From an uncultured Sphingorhabdus sp. (GTDB taxonomy: Bacteria; Pseudomonadota; Alphaproteobacteria; Sphingomonadales; Sphingomonadaceae), in assembly GCA_937873665.1 (NCBI GenBank), contig CALMYW010000163.1, forward strand, positions 1-14,032: a stretch of DNA of 14,032 bases, given 5' to 3'. Position 1 is the first letter of the stretch. Each line of letters opens with the position of its first letter. The position numbers were made by a program, and so were the translations under genes. The notes beneath the pieces are model-generated. The model had not been told where the DNA came from and did not search any database. It saw only the letters and a program-made list of their open reading frames with translations. Positions 6,147 through 14,032 of this stretch are shown here, piece after piece.

Positions 6147-9100
6147 TCACGCGGCTTTGCGGTCGAGGATGCGGGTCACCGGGTGACGGGCGAGCAGCCG
6201 TTCGAGCACTTCGCTGCCAAGCGCGGTGTCGTCGGGGACAAACAGACGGAGCTTCCAGCTGATAATTTCCGAGAACAGCCCCATGGCCTTCAAGCGGTCC
6301 ACGGCGCTCGGACCGAAGCCTGTAAACTCGATCCGGTTGACCTGCATCAGCCGCGAGCGGCGCAGTTGCAGGCCGTCAGTCAGGTCGATCACCGTGTGAC
6401 CTTCGCGCAATAGGGCCAGCGCTCGCGGCGGTGACAATTGCGGCGCGTCGGCGCTGATTGCGTTGGCGGCCCATGCGGGTGATACCCGGCGGCCAACGAT
6501 GGTTTGGCCCTCGTCAGTCCTGAGGCGATAGACGCGCGTCGATTCTTCCGGCAGCCGCTTCCAGATCGGCAGCAGCAGACCGGTGACGATATGCAGTTCG
6601 CTGGTTTCGTACTCCGGGACTTGAGCGACTTCGGCGTCCCACGCCAATCGGAACGCACTTTCATCGGCCTGTTCCCAGCTGGTTTCCGGCAGGTGAGCGA
6701 GGGCGAAGTTGAGCTTCTCCACCGGCCGGACCAGTCGGACACGGCGTTCCACCTCGCCATCGTCGAGCATCAGGCTGCGGGCGGGCAGTTGCACGGCCGC
6801 CCGCTTCGAGCGGGAATTGACCAGCAAATTCGCACCCGGTTCGCGCAACAGATCTAGCGCCTGATCGGCAGTCACCGGCTGGTTGCGTGTTCGCATAGCG
6901 ATGGTGAGCAACCGCGTCTCCGCGCCAGTCGCCGGGTGGGTGTAGATCGTCTCGCTGCGCGCGATAGTGAAGCTGTCCGCAGTCAACGTCTCCAACCCGA
7001 CATCATATGTGCCGCTCGCCATGGCGCTTTCGACCTTGGCGGTCAGCAATTGCTCGAACACCGTGAACAGCACGTTTTGCATCGCGATCGTCAGCGCAAG
7101 CAGGCGATTGAGGAAGGTGGTGATCGGCGGCAGTTCGTCCTTCAGGCACCCGCTGCCGTCGGTGAGCGACAGTCCGGTGATGCTCTCGAATGTGCTGAGT
7201 AAGCAGCGTTCGACCTTGCCCGCATAGATCAGCAGGTAGAGCTGGCGTAGCGCGTCGCGGGCATAGGGGCTTTCGAGATTGTCCTCGGGACGGAACAGGC
7301 CTTGCCCGCCGGTCTGGCGCTGCCCGCGCGTGATTGCGCCCAAGGTGTCGAGCCGCCGGGCGATGGTCGAGAGGAAACGCTTTTCGGCTTGGACATCGGT
7401 CGCGACCGGGCGAAACAGCGGCGGCTGCGCCTGATTGGTGCGGTTGGTGCGCCCGAGCCCCTGGATCGCGGCGTCGGCCTTCCACCCGGCTTCGAGCAGG
7501 TAGTGATGCCGAAGCCGCTGGTTCCGACTGCCAAGGTCGGCATGGTAACTGCGCCCCGTGCCACCGGCGTCGGAGAACACGAGGATCTGCTTGCGATCCT
7601 CCATGAACGCCTGCGCTTCGGAGAGGTTGGCTTGCGCAGGCCGGTTCTCGACCACGAACCGTTCGCCGTCCGCATCGACCTTGCGCACGATCCGGCGAGA
7701 TCGTCCGGTGACCTCCGCGACCATGTCAGTGCCGAACCGCTGGACAATTTGGTCGAGCGCGCCCTGGACAGGTTCCATCGATGCCAGATGCTCGATCAAT
7801 TGGTCGCGGCGCTGACAAGCCTCGCGGCACTGGATGGCGTTCCCGGCATCGTCATAGGCGGGGCGCGAAGCAAGATTGCCGTCGCCATCGGAATAGGGCT
7901 CGTAAAGCTGCGTCGGAAAGCTGTGAGCCAGATAGTCCAGAACGTATTCCCTCGGGGTCACATCGCAGCGGACGTCGTTCCATTCACCCGGATCGATGTC
8001 GGCGAGCCGCCGAGATAGTAGCGCTTCGCCGGTCGAGACGAACTGCACGACCGAGGCGTGACCATCGGCCAGGCCCTGTTCGATCTCCCGGATCAGCGTT
8101 GGCGTCTTCATCGCTGTGATCAGGTGGTTGAAGAAGCGCTGCTTGCTGGATTCGAAGGCAGAGCGAGCGGCGGACTTGGCTTGGCGGTTCAAGGTGCCCT
8201 CGCTGCTGCTGGTCACGCCCGAGGCTTCGAGCGCCGCGTCGAGGTGGTTGTGGATCACCTGGAATGCCCCGGCGTAGGCATCGTAAATGCGGACCTGGTC
8301 GGTTGTCAGTTGATGTTCGATCAGTTCGTATTCGACGCCCTCGTAGGACAGCGACCGCGCAGAATAGAGCCCGAGTGCCTTCAAATCACGGGCCAGCACC
8401 TCCATCGCCGCGACACCGCCTGCCTCAATCGCCGCGACAAAATCGGTGCGCTTGTCGAACGGGAAGTCCGCGCCGCCCCAAAGGCCGAGCCGCTGCGCAT
8501 AGGCAAGGTTCTCGACCGTCGTCGCCCCGGTCGCCGAGACGTAGAGCACACGGGCGTCGGGGAGCGCATGTTGCAGGCGCAGGCCGGCGCGGCCCTGCTG
8601 TGAGGGTGCCGCATCGCCGCGTTCGCTCTTGCCGCCACCAGCATTCTGCATCGCATGGCTCTCGTCGAAGACAATGACTCCATCGAAGTCAGTTCCCAGC
8701 CAATCGACGATCTGCTGCACCCGCGAAACCCTGCTATCGCGCGCATCGCTGCGTAGCGTGGCATAGGTCGTAAAAAGGATGCCCTGATCGAGCCGGATGG
8801 GCGTGCCCTGCCGGAAACGGGCGAGCGGGGTCACCAGCAAGGGTTCCTGGCCCAATGCGCGCCAATCACGCTGGGCATCCTCGAGCAGCTTGTCGGACTT
8901 GGATATCCAGACCGCTCGGCGGCGGCCCTTGAGCCAGTTGTCGAGGATGATCCCAGCGACCTGGCGTCCCTTTCCCGCGCCAGTGCCATCGCCAAGGAAC
9001 CAGCCCTTGCGGAAGCGCACGGCGGTATCACAGTCGTCGGGCGCGGCATCGACCTTGTCGTAGGTCGCATCGACGGTCCAGTTGCCGTCGAGATGAGCGG

Positions 9101-10487
9101 AATGGGCTTCACCGGCATAGATGACCGATTCGAGTTGGGCATCGGAGAGCGGGCCCTGTTCGACGAGGTCGGCGGGCAGATGTGGGCGATAACTCGGCCT
9201 GGGCGGTGCGACCGATGCCATGGCGGCGGATTGCACGAGCCGGGTCGGATGCGGCTGCGCGCCCATTATGCTTAGCGACTGGAGCGTGTAATGCTCATAG
9301 AGCGTATCGCTCAGCCGGGCGGTGGCGTTGTTGGACCAGTCCACAGTCTTGTAGTCAAGCGGGATGCCTGTCGGCTCGGCACAGGCCACGGCAGCGAGCT
9401 TCGGCCGGCTTTTGGCAGCGGTGCGATTGGCCGATTGGAGCCGGGGAGTTTGCGGCGGTGCCACGACAACCGGCGATCGCGGCGGCAGGCGGTCGATGAG
9501 CCAGCGGAGCAGTGTCGCCAGGTTCGGCGCCTGCCCTGGTGCCGCGGGGAAGTAGGTCGGATCATCGGCGGGCAGCTTGTCGATCACCGTCAGCCGGGTT
9601 TCGACACTCGTGCCGTGGGCCGCGAACACGCTGCCAGCAATCGGCGCGGTGAACACGACGCGCGCTTTCTCCTGCAACCGCACGAACCCGTCGCGCCAGG
9701 CCCTGTGATCGGGCGAGCAGTTCGCGCCGGTGATCGCGACAAGGCGTCCACCTGCGGCAACCCGCGCCACCGCCGACGCCAGGTGCCGGAACGCTGCATC
9801 GGCAACGCGGTTCTCGACGCCGACCGCTGCCGAAAACGGCGGGTTCATCACGATGCAGGTGGGGACAAATGCAGCATCGAGCCGGTCGTGGATTTGTGCG
9901 GCATCGTGGGCGGTGACCTGCGCATCGGCGAAGAGTTGGCGGAGCAGCGCGCCCCGCACGTCCGCGACTTCGTTCAGCGCCAACCTGCTCGCGCCAAGCC
10001 CGGCCTGAATGGCGAGCAATCCGGTGCCCGCCGAGGGTTCGAGCACCAGTTCGCCTGGCTGGAAGTTTGCTGCGAAGCCTGCGACCCAGGCCAGCCCCAG
10101 TGGGGTCGAGAACTGCTGGTATGACTGCATTTCCTCGCTGCGCCGGGTCTGGGTCGGCGCGAGGGCAGCAATGCGCTCGACCAGTTTCAGCCGCTCGAAC
10201 GGATCAGCATATCTGGCATGGATCGCCGGTCCATAGCGGCGCATAAACAGCACTTGGGCCACTTCGACCGCTTCGTAGGCGGTCTTCCAGTCCCAGGCAC
10301 CGCTGGCGTCACTGGTGCCGAATGCGGACTGCATTGAGGTGCGGATGGCCGCGGCGTCGATACGGCGACCGGCGGCGAGGTGGCCAAGCAGGTCATGGGC
10401 GGCAGCGATGATGCCTGCGGCGATCTGATCCGGGTTAGAGGCGGCAAGCGGGCGCGCGGAAGCGTCCGCCAAAGGCAGGTTGGTCAT
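6147..10487 (-). CDS. Strawberry-notch family helicase with N-terminal methyltransferase-like domain, 1446 aa
   Basis: Residues about 120-300 form a Rossmann methyltransferase-like domain: QFSTP (125-129), the SAM-binding EPSAGTG (150-156) and NPPF (215-218), the last typical of N6-adenine methyltransferases. A superfamily 2 helicase core follows: Walker A GDGTGAGKGRQ (499-509), Walker B FDESH (607-611), motif III-like SATGA (651-655) and the C-terminal strawberry-notch segment with FSDAGGTGRSYHAD (971-984) and motif VI QGLGRTNRTNQ (1009-1019). A C-terminal region of about 380 residues has no motif I recognise. All key motifs of both domains look intact. ATP-driven DNA remodelling linked to methylation of the element, or to blocking restriction, is an inference. 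The ATG has AAGGA seven bases upstream. The stop lies one base before the Toprim gene, indicating coupled translation. Confidence 0.92.
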   Translation of the reverse strand: MTNLPLADASARPLAASNPDQIAAGIIAAAHDLLGHLAAGRRIDAAAIRTSMQSAFGTSDASGAWDWKTAYEAVEVAQVLFMRRYGPAIHARYADPFERLKLVERIAALAPTQTRRSEEMQSYQQFSTPLGLAWVAGFAANFQPGELVLEPSAGTGLLAIQAGLGASRLALNEVADVRGALLRQLFADAQVTAHDAAQIHDRLDAAFVPTCIVMNPPFSAAVGVENRVADAAFRHLASAVARVAAGGRLVAITGANCSPDHRAWRDGFVRLQEKARVVFTAPIAGSVFAAHGTSVETRLTVIDKLPADDPTYFPAAPGQAPNLATLLRWLIDRLPPRSPVVVAPPQTPRLQSANRTAAKSRPKLAAVACAEPTGIPLDYKTVDWSNNATARLSDTLYEHYTLQSLSIMGAQPHPTRLVQSAAMASVAPPRPSYRPHLPADLVEQGPLSDAQLESVIYAGEAHSAHLDGNWTVDATYDKVDAAPDDCDTAVRFRKGWFLGDGTGAGKGRQVAGIILDNWLKGRRRAVWISKSDKLLEDAQRDWRALGQEPLLVTPLARFRQGTPIRLDQGILFTTYATLRSDARDSRVSRVQQIVDWLGTDFDGVIVFDESHAMQNAGGGKSERGDAAPSQQGRAGLRLQHALPDARVLYVSATGATTVENLAYAQRLGLWGGADFPFDKRTDFVAAIEAGGVAAMEVLARDLKALGLYSARSLSYEGVEYELIEHQLTTDQVRIYDAYAGAFQVIHNHLDAALEASGVTSSSEGTLNRQAKSAARSAFESSKQRFFNHLITAMKTPTLIREIEQGLADGHASVVQFVSTGEALLSRRLADIDPGEWNDVRCDVTPREYVLDYLAHSFPTQLYEPYSDGDGNLASRPAYDDAGNAIQCREACQRRDQLIEHLASMEPVQGALDQIVQRFGTDMVAEVTGRSRRIVRKVDADGERFVVENRPAQANLSEAQAFMEDRKQILVFSDAGGTGRSYHADLGSRNQRLRHHYLLEAGWKADAAIQGLGRTNRTNQAQPPLFRPVATDVQAEKRFLSTIARRLDTLGAITRGQRQTGGQGLFRPEDNLESPYARDALRQLYLLIYAGKVERCLLSTFESITGLSLTDGSGCLKDELPPITTFLNRLLALTIAMQNVLFTVFEQLLTAKVESAMASGTYDVGLETLTADSFTIARSETIYTHPATGAETRLLTIAMRTRNQPVTADQALDLLREPGANLLVNSRSKRAAVQLPARSLMLDDGEVERRVRLVRPVEKLNFALAHLPETSWEQADESAFRLAWDAEVAQVPEYETSELHIVTGLLLPIWKRLPEESTRVYRLRTDEGQTIVGRRVSPAWAANAISADAPQLSPPRALALLREGHTVIDLTDGLQLRRSRLMQVNRIEFTGFGPSAVDRLKAMGLFSEIISWKLRLFVPDDTALGSEVLERLLARHPVTRILDRKAA

Positions 10488-10530
10488 GGAATTGTCCTTC
10501 AGATGATTGGTGTGGAGGGCTGACCCGCGC

Positions 10531-10746
10531 TCAGGCGGGCGGGATGTATGCTTCGTAGGGGTTGCCGGGGGCGAGATGGCCGAACGGCGTCATCACATAG
10601 TCGCCGTCATTTCGACCCACCGCGCAGAGGACGAAACGGGTCTCGCCGGTTTCGACTTCGGTGCATTCCATCAGCGCAAGGTCGCCTGCCTCAGCTGCTT
10701 TCAGCAGCGTCTCGAAGTTGCGGCGGGCATAGTCAGGAATGGCCAT
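10531..10746 (-). CDS. DUF6117 family small protein, 71 aa
   Basis: A small soluble protein starting MAIPDYARRNFETLLKAA and ending in a GHLAPGNPYEAYIPPA motif; this pattern matches what I know as DUF6117. The middle reads like a beta-rich unit with LMECTEVETGE and FVLCAVGR segments. The frame is open for 11 more codons upstream. I chose the ATG at 10746 because GGGGAG stands seven bases before it and because the family normally starts at MAIPD. The start lies inside the end of the 172-aa gene (14-bp overlap). The gene ends 43 bp before the strawberry-notch helicase gene. It often travels with that helicase on mobile elements, as far as I recall. Molecular function unknown. Confidence 0.8.
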   Translation of the reverse strand: MAIPDYARRNFETLLKAAEAGDLALMECTEVETGETRFVLCAVGRNDGDYVMTPFGHLAPGNPYEAYIPPA

Positions 10747-11251
10747 GACCGATCTCCCCATTGGCCTGAGCTTCGGCATAGAAGCGGTCGAACAGCGTGT
10801 TGGTCGAATCCGAGCGGATGGTGCTGGCCGTGATCAGCATGGCGAGCCCGCCGAAGCCATCGGGGCGCATCTTCGAGCAGGTGAACGCCATGGTGACGGT
10901 CAGATAGTCGAGATCGGGCGAGCGGTGGATGATGTCCTGCAGCACATCGGCCCAGAGGTCGCCGCACATGTCGAGATCGATATCATCGTCGCCGAGAATG
11001 GCATCGGCCTGTTCGTCGATTAGCTTTCGGGCTAACCGGCTGCTCTCCGGCGTCGCGGCATCGAGTGCGGCACGAACTTCGGCGGCGGGCAACGAGATCA
11101 GGTCGTTCGCGCCGTCCTCGCTGAAATAGTAGGCGGTCTCCCCATCCAGCTCTTCGTCGAAGACCTGAGCGAGAAACATGCGCTCGATCGGCAGCATCGC
11201 GGCAAGTGGGATCACCGGATCGATCACGGTGGGCGTGAAATAGTCAGCCAT
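10733..11251 (-). CDS. Hypothetical acidic protein, 172 aa
   Basis: I do not recognise a named family. The protein is soluble and acidic, with no signal peptide or membrane segment. It has a mostly helical look, an aspartate-rich stretch near residues 88-94 (DDDIDLD), and a conserved-looking middle, DLDYLTVTMAFTCSKMRP (113-130). Its reading frame is real: the ATG has AAGGAG seven bases upstream, codon use is strongly GC3-biased, and its last 14 bp overlap the start of the DUF6117 gene. This overlap implies translational coupling. It lies in the same minus-strand run as the ParB-like and helicase genes, so a role in the same process is plausible, but the sequence gives no direct clue to its function. 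Confidence 0.75.
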   Translation of the reverse strand: MADYFTPTVIDPVIPLAAMLPIERMFLAQVFDEELDGETAYYFSEDGANDLISLPAAEVRAALDAATPESSRLARKLIDEQADAILGDDDIDLDMCGDLWADVLQDIIHRSPDLDYLTVTMAFTCSKMRPDGFGGLAMLITASTIRSDSTNTLFDRFYAEAQANGEIGHGHS

Positions 11252-11287
11252 GACACGGCTCCTTCATGGAATTGGAGATGGAGTTTG

Positions 11288-11311
11288 GCGGGGCGGCCGG
11301 AGCCGCCCCGC
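11288..11311 (-). promoter_or_regulatory. Perfect GC hairpin between the ParB-like gene and the 172-aa gene
   Basis: A perfect 10-bp stem (GCGGGGCGGC pairing with GCCGCCCCGC) with a 4-nt loop lies 8 bp after the ParB-like stop. On the minus strand it is followed by CAAACTC, so it lacks the U-tract of an intrinsic terminator. It may protect the upstream mRNA end or partly separate expression of the two genes. Confidence 0.45.
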
Positions 11312-11319
11312 GCACAGAC

Positions 11320-13404
11320 TCATTCGGCGGCAATTGCCATGGGGTCGTATTCGCCGTCCTCGTCGCTGAGGAAGTCGGGCAGTTCGGCGTTTTCGACCTC
11401 CGGCTCGACAACTGGCAGGCGCAGCGGTTCGGGCAGCCAGCCCGTGCCGTCGAGCAGGCGTTCGGCCTCGCGGGCCATGTCGCCCTTCTTCAGGTGCTCG
11501 ATCAGCACGGCGGTCGCGTCGCCCTTGGCTTCGCGGACGGCCTCGATGATCCGCGGCTTGGTCACGCGGCCGAGGTAATTGTCGACCGTCGGCGTCCAAC
11601 CCGCCTGCGCCATATCGAGCCCGACGACCGATGCGAGTGCATCGGCCGCCGCGATCCGCTGGGCCACGCCGTGCGCCGAGATGCGCCCGTCATAGCCCTT
11701 GGTCGGCTCGAACAGGGCGTTGACGCCGAGCGACACGCAATGGGCGAGGAGCGCCATCTGCTCGTCATGCGGCATGGCGGCGAGTGAATCCCACAGCGCC
11801 TGCGGGTCATCGGGCAGCTTTTCGCCCCACTGCTCGTGCCGCGCCTGGATGGACTGGCTCCAGCAGCACTCGCGCAGGTTCGGGGCAACATTGCCAAGCC
11901 AGGCCTGGGTGACACCGATCTGCACGCAGCCCTGCGTTCCGTGCGACCGGAATACCGACAGGGTGAGCGCATGGAGCAGAGCGAGGAAAGCCGCCTGCGG
12001 GGCATTGGCCACGGCATCACGTAGCGCCACGGTGCGTTCGGCCGTCAGCTCGGAAATGAGCCGATCGGGCAGCGGACGAATGGCGTCGTCCTCGTCGGCA
12101 GGATTTCCGGCATCCTGCACCTGGCCACCGACCATGACGGTCGCATGCTGGACCGTGCCGTCGTCGCCCCCGGCTTCGCCCGCATCCTGGCCCTCGGCAA
12201 CGGGCTCATCCTCGGGCCGGACGTAGCCGCGATCGATCCGCAGCCGCCCGTCGTGCGTCAGCGACACGAACACGCCAGCGCGGGCCTGCTCATCCGGCTC
12301 ATAGCTAACCGGGCGGCAATTGAGCGCGGTCAGCTCGGCGTCGAGCTCGGTCAGCCGGGCATCGACCTCGTCGGGCAAGTCGCCGCCATCTCGATATTCC
12401 TCGCCGATCGCATCATATTCCTCGATCAGCACATCGAGCCGCGCCTGCTCCTCGTCGGTCAGGGGCACGGTGGTGCAGTTGATCCGGCGTTTGCCGCGCT
12501 CGCAGCCGTAGGGCAGGTCGATTGCGGCTTCGACCCACTTCCAGCCTTCGGCCCCGATTTCCCTGGCGATCTCGGACAGCTTTTCGGAGACGAGCAGTTC
12601 GACCAACGCAGGATCCTGCAGCCAGCCATCGTCGTCCGACGAAAACAGGTCGCGCATCACATAGCCGCCGGCCTCGATGTAGGCATCGAGCCCGATGAAA
12701 CGCACGCGGCGATCGCTCGCGGCAATGGCATCCTCGGTCAGCAGGCGCCGGATCTGGTAAGCAGGCGCATGGTGCCCCTGGTTGACCTGTTCCCAGACCT
12801 GCTCCTGGCGGACATGATTGTCAGTGACAGTGAAAGCCATGAGCTGTTCGAGCGTCATGCCGTCGTCGGCGTAGACGTCGAGCAGGCCGGGGGCGACAGA
12901 AGCGAGCCGCAGGCGCTGACGCACGGTATGCCCTGAGACGAAGAACCGCGCCGCGATATCTTCCTCCGACAGACCCGCTTCGATCAAGGCGCTGAATGCG
13001 CGGAACTGGTCGAGCGGATGCAGACCCTCACGCATCACGTTCTCGGCCAGCGAATCTTCCTCGGCGATGCCGGCCTCGCGCACCACGCAGGGCACCGGCT
13101 GGTCCTTCGCCATCCGCTTGGTCTTGACCAGCAGCTCGAGCGCGCGGAAGCGGCGGCCGCCGGCGGGCACCTCGAACTGGCCAGTTTCCTGACCATCGGC
13201 ATCGACGATCGCGCGGACATTCAGGCTCTGAAGCAGGGTCCGGCGGTAGATGTCGTCGGCCAGATCCTCGATCGAGATGCCGACCTTCACGCGCCGGACG
13301 TTCTTCTGGCTCAGCACCAGCTGGGAAAAGGGGATGTCGCGCGAGGAACTGAGCACGAGCTTGGGCAATGGCTTGGCCTCGGACTTGGTTTGAGACTTGG
13401 TCAT
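11320..13404 (-). CDS. ParB/RepB/Spo0J-like protein, 694 aa
   Basis: The N-terminal ParB domain spans roughly residues 20-130. Its CTP-binding signatures are visible: NVRR (35-38), GGRRFRAL (82-89) and ENVMREGLHPLDQF (121-134). A helix-turn-helix follows at about 147-168 (DIAARFFVSGHTVRQRL). Chromosomal ParB proteins are about 300 residues, so this one carries some 450 extra residues. They include an acidic, low-complexity linker around 400-440 and a second folded region ending in an acidic tail. No ParA-type ATPase is next to it, so simple segregation is unlikely to be its only role; DNA loading, transcription control or element maintenance are alternatives. The ATG is supported by GGAGA six bases upstream. 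The next gene starts 68 bp downstream. Family assignment is strong, function uncertain. Confidence 0.88.
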   Translation of the reverse strand: MTKSQTKSEAKPLPKLVLSSSRDIPFSQLVLSQKNVRRVKVGISIEDLADDIYRRTLLQSLNVRAIVDADGQETGQFEVPAGGRRFRALELLVKTKRMAKDQPVPCVVREAGIAEEDSLAENVMREGLHPLDQFRAFSALIEAGLSEEDIAARFFVSGHTVRQRLRLASVAPGLLDVYADDGMTLEQLMAFTVTDNHVRQEQVWEQVNQGHHAPAYQIRRLLTEDAIAASDRRVRFIGLDAYIEAGGYVMRDLFSSDDDGWLQDPALVELLVSEKLSEIAREIGAEGWKWVEAAIDLPYGCERGKRRINCTTVPLTDEEQARLDVLIEEYDAIGEEYRDGGDLPDEVDARLTELDAELTALNCRPVSYEPDEQARAGVFVSLTHDGRLRIDRGYVRPEDEPVAEGQDAGEAGGDDGTVQHATVMVGGQVQDAGNPADEDDAIRPLPDRLISELTAERTVALRDAVANAPQAAFLALLHALTLSVFRSHGTQGCVQIGVTQAWLGNVAPNLRECCWSQSIQARHEQWGEKLPDDPQALWDSLAAMPHDEQMALLAHCVSLGVNALFEPTKGYDGRISAHGVAQRIAAADALASVVGLDMAQAGWTPTVDNYLGRVTKPRIIEAVREAKGDATAVLIEHLKKGDMAREAERLLDGTGWLPEPLRLPVVEPEVENAELPDFLSDEDGEYDPMAIAAE

Positions 13405-13416
13405 GGGTGTTCTCCA

Positions 13417-13458
13417 TGACGGGCCGCCGAGAGCCTCTCTCTCGGCCTTGACCCGTCA
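13417..13458 (-). promoter_or_regulatory. Two-tier hairpin just upstream of the ParB-like gene
   Basis: An outer 7-bp stem (TGACGGG, 13417-13423, with CCCGTCA, 13452-13458) encloses an inner 8-bp stem (13426-13433 with 13439-13446, 5-nt loop). On the minus strand the outer stem closes immediately before the GGAGA ribosome binding site of the ParB-like gene. The structure is therefore well placed to affect translation or mRNA stability. Direct inspection shows the stems. A regulatory role is a hypothesis. Confidence 0.5.
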
Positions 13459-13467
13459 CGAAGCAAA

Positions 13468-13499
13468 GCGCCGCCCTCTCACTCTGGAGAAGGCAGCGC
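13468..13499 (-). terminator. Strong hairpin after the DUF932 gene (attenuator or terminator-like)
   Basis: A 13-bp inverted repeat pairs 13468-13480 with 13487-13499 around a 6-nt loop. All 13 positions pair in RNA if two G-U pairs are allowed. On the minus strand it begins about 30 nt after the DUF932 stop and is followed by TTTGCTTCG, not by a real U-tract. It could be a weak terminator, an mRNA 3' stabiliser or part of a larger leader for the ParB-like gene. The pairing is visible; the role is inferred. Confidence 0.5.
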
Positions 13500-13529
13500 C
13501 ACGCGGGAAACAGACAGGATGAACCCAGA

Positions 13530-14032
13530 TCAATGGACCCGGTCGAGCAGCTTCTTGGCCTTGCCTTCCATGTCGAGGCGAGCATCCTGGTGGGCCTTGC
13601 TGCGGGCCAGCGCTGTGATGCCCTGCACGAAGTCGAAGATCGATTCGGGCGGACGACCTTCCTCTGCAAGGACGGTCTCGATGATCTTGCCGGTTTCGGC
13701 CTTCGAGAAACCACGCGCTCGCAGGAAGTCGCTGCGATCCTCGTCGGTACGGGCGACGATGCGTTCGCGTGCCGCCTTGATGCCGTTGACGAAGGGCAGC
13801 GGCGAAGAGTTGGCAAAGCCTTCCAGCGCCGGCGCGGCTTCGTGAGCGAAGCGATTGGCCGCGTACTTGCTGTGCCGGATGCTGATCTCCTCGAAGTCCT
13901 CGACGCCCCACAGGTTCCGGTTCTGGCAGACCGCGCGCAGGTAGAAGCTCGCCATGCCGAGCGTCTTGGCGCCGACCTCGGAGTTCCAGCAGTAGAAGCC
14001 GCGGAAGTAGAGATCGGGCGATCCGTCGGGCA
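13530..14032 (-). CDS. DUF932 family protein, C-terminal part (gene runs off the right end)
   Basis: The visible 166 codons end at a TGA at 13530-13532; the start lies beyond base 14032. The protein resembles the C-terminal part of DUF932 'phage/plasmid-like' proteins, which are common on plasmids, integrative elements and phages and have no settled biochemical role. Seen here are the DLYFRGFYCWNSEVG segment at the very edge, the NLWGVEDFEEISIRHSK segment, and a helical tail with GRPPESIFDFVQGITALARS. The frame carries on upstream as PDGSPDLYFRGF, so this is truncated only by the window edge. It is the first gene of the minus-strand block and is separated from the ParB-like gene by 125 bp holding two strong hairpins. 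Confidence in the family is good. The function is unknown. Confidence 0.85.
   Translation of the reverse strand, partial: PDGSPDLYFRGFYCWNSEVGAKTLGMASFYLRAVCQNRNLWGVEDFEEISIRHSKYAANRFAHEAAPALEGFANSSPLPFVNGIKAARERIVARTDEDRSDFLRARGFSKAETGKIIETVLAEEGRPPESIFDFVQGITALARSKAHQDARLDMEGKAKKLLDRVH

Noticed and set aside
7302..8018. 238-codon plus-strand frame
   Set aside because: It is antisense to the helicase core and explained by GC-rich codon use there.
9291..10124. 277-codon plus-strand frame
   Set aside because: It lies opposite the methyltransferase part of the helicase gene. The protein has no recognisable domain; it is a high-GC antisense shadow.
12145..12936. 263-codon plus-strand frame
   Set aside because: It is fully antisense to the ParB-like gene, with no recognisable domain.

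Overview
The window looks like accessory DNA (a plasmid or integrated conjugative element) of a high-GC alphaproteobacterium, most likely a sphingomonad. That assignment rests on the kind of genes present and the GC-rich codon use. It is recognition, not a database result. Every gene I can support lies on the minus strand, so transcription runs from the right end of the window to the left. The long plus-strand frames are shadows of these genes.

Right to left, the main block (14032-3878) is a set of DNA-metabolism genes with no conjugation, replication-initiation or recombinase gene among them. It holds the C-terminal part of a DUF932 protein, a 694-residue ParB-like protein with no ParA beside it, a 172-residue acidic protein of unknown function, a 71-residue DUF6117 protein, and a 1446-residue strawberry-notch-type helicase with an N-terminal adenine-methyltransferase-like domain. 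These are followed by a Toprim (primase-like) protein and a DUF2493 (SLOG/YspA-like) protein. Several junctions are tight (a 14-bp overlap, a 1-bp gap), so they are probably co-transcribed and some are translationally coupled. A role in establishing, copying or protecting the element is an inference.

To the left (3571-614) is a gene for a PHP-phosphoesterase plus SMC/ABC-type ATPase fusion (TrlF family). It is visibly less GC-rich than its neighbours and has non-coding DNA of about 300 bp on both sides. It looks like a separately acquired cargo gene, and anti-phage or anti-plasmid defence is the best guess. At the far left (300-136) is a 54-residue small conserved-looking protein with a strong ribosome binding site.

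The gaps are rich in structure. Between the Toprim and DUF2493 genes there is a nested imperfect palindrome of about 230 bp. Between the DUF932 and ParB-like genes there are two strong tandem hairpins. Most genes that begin after a gap have a hairpin just upstream of their ribosome binding site. I saw no tRNA, rRNA, CRISPR array, insertion sequence or att site.
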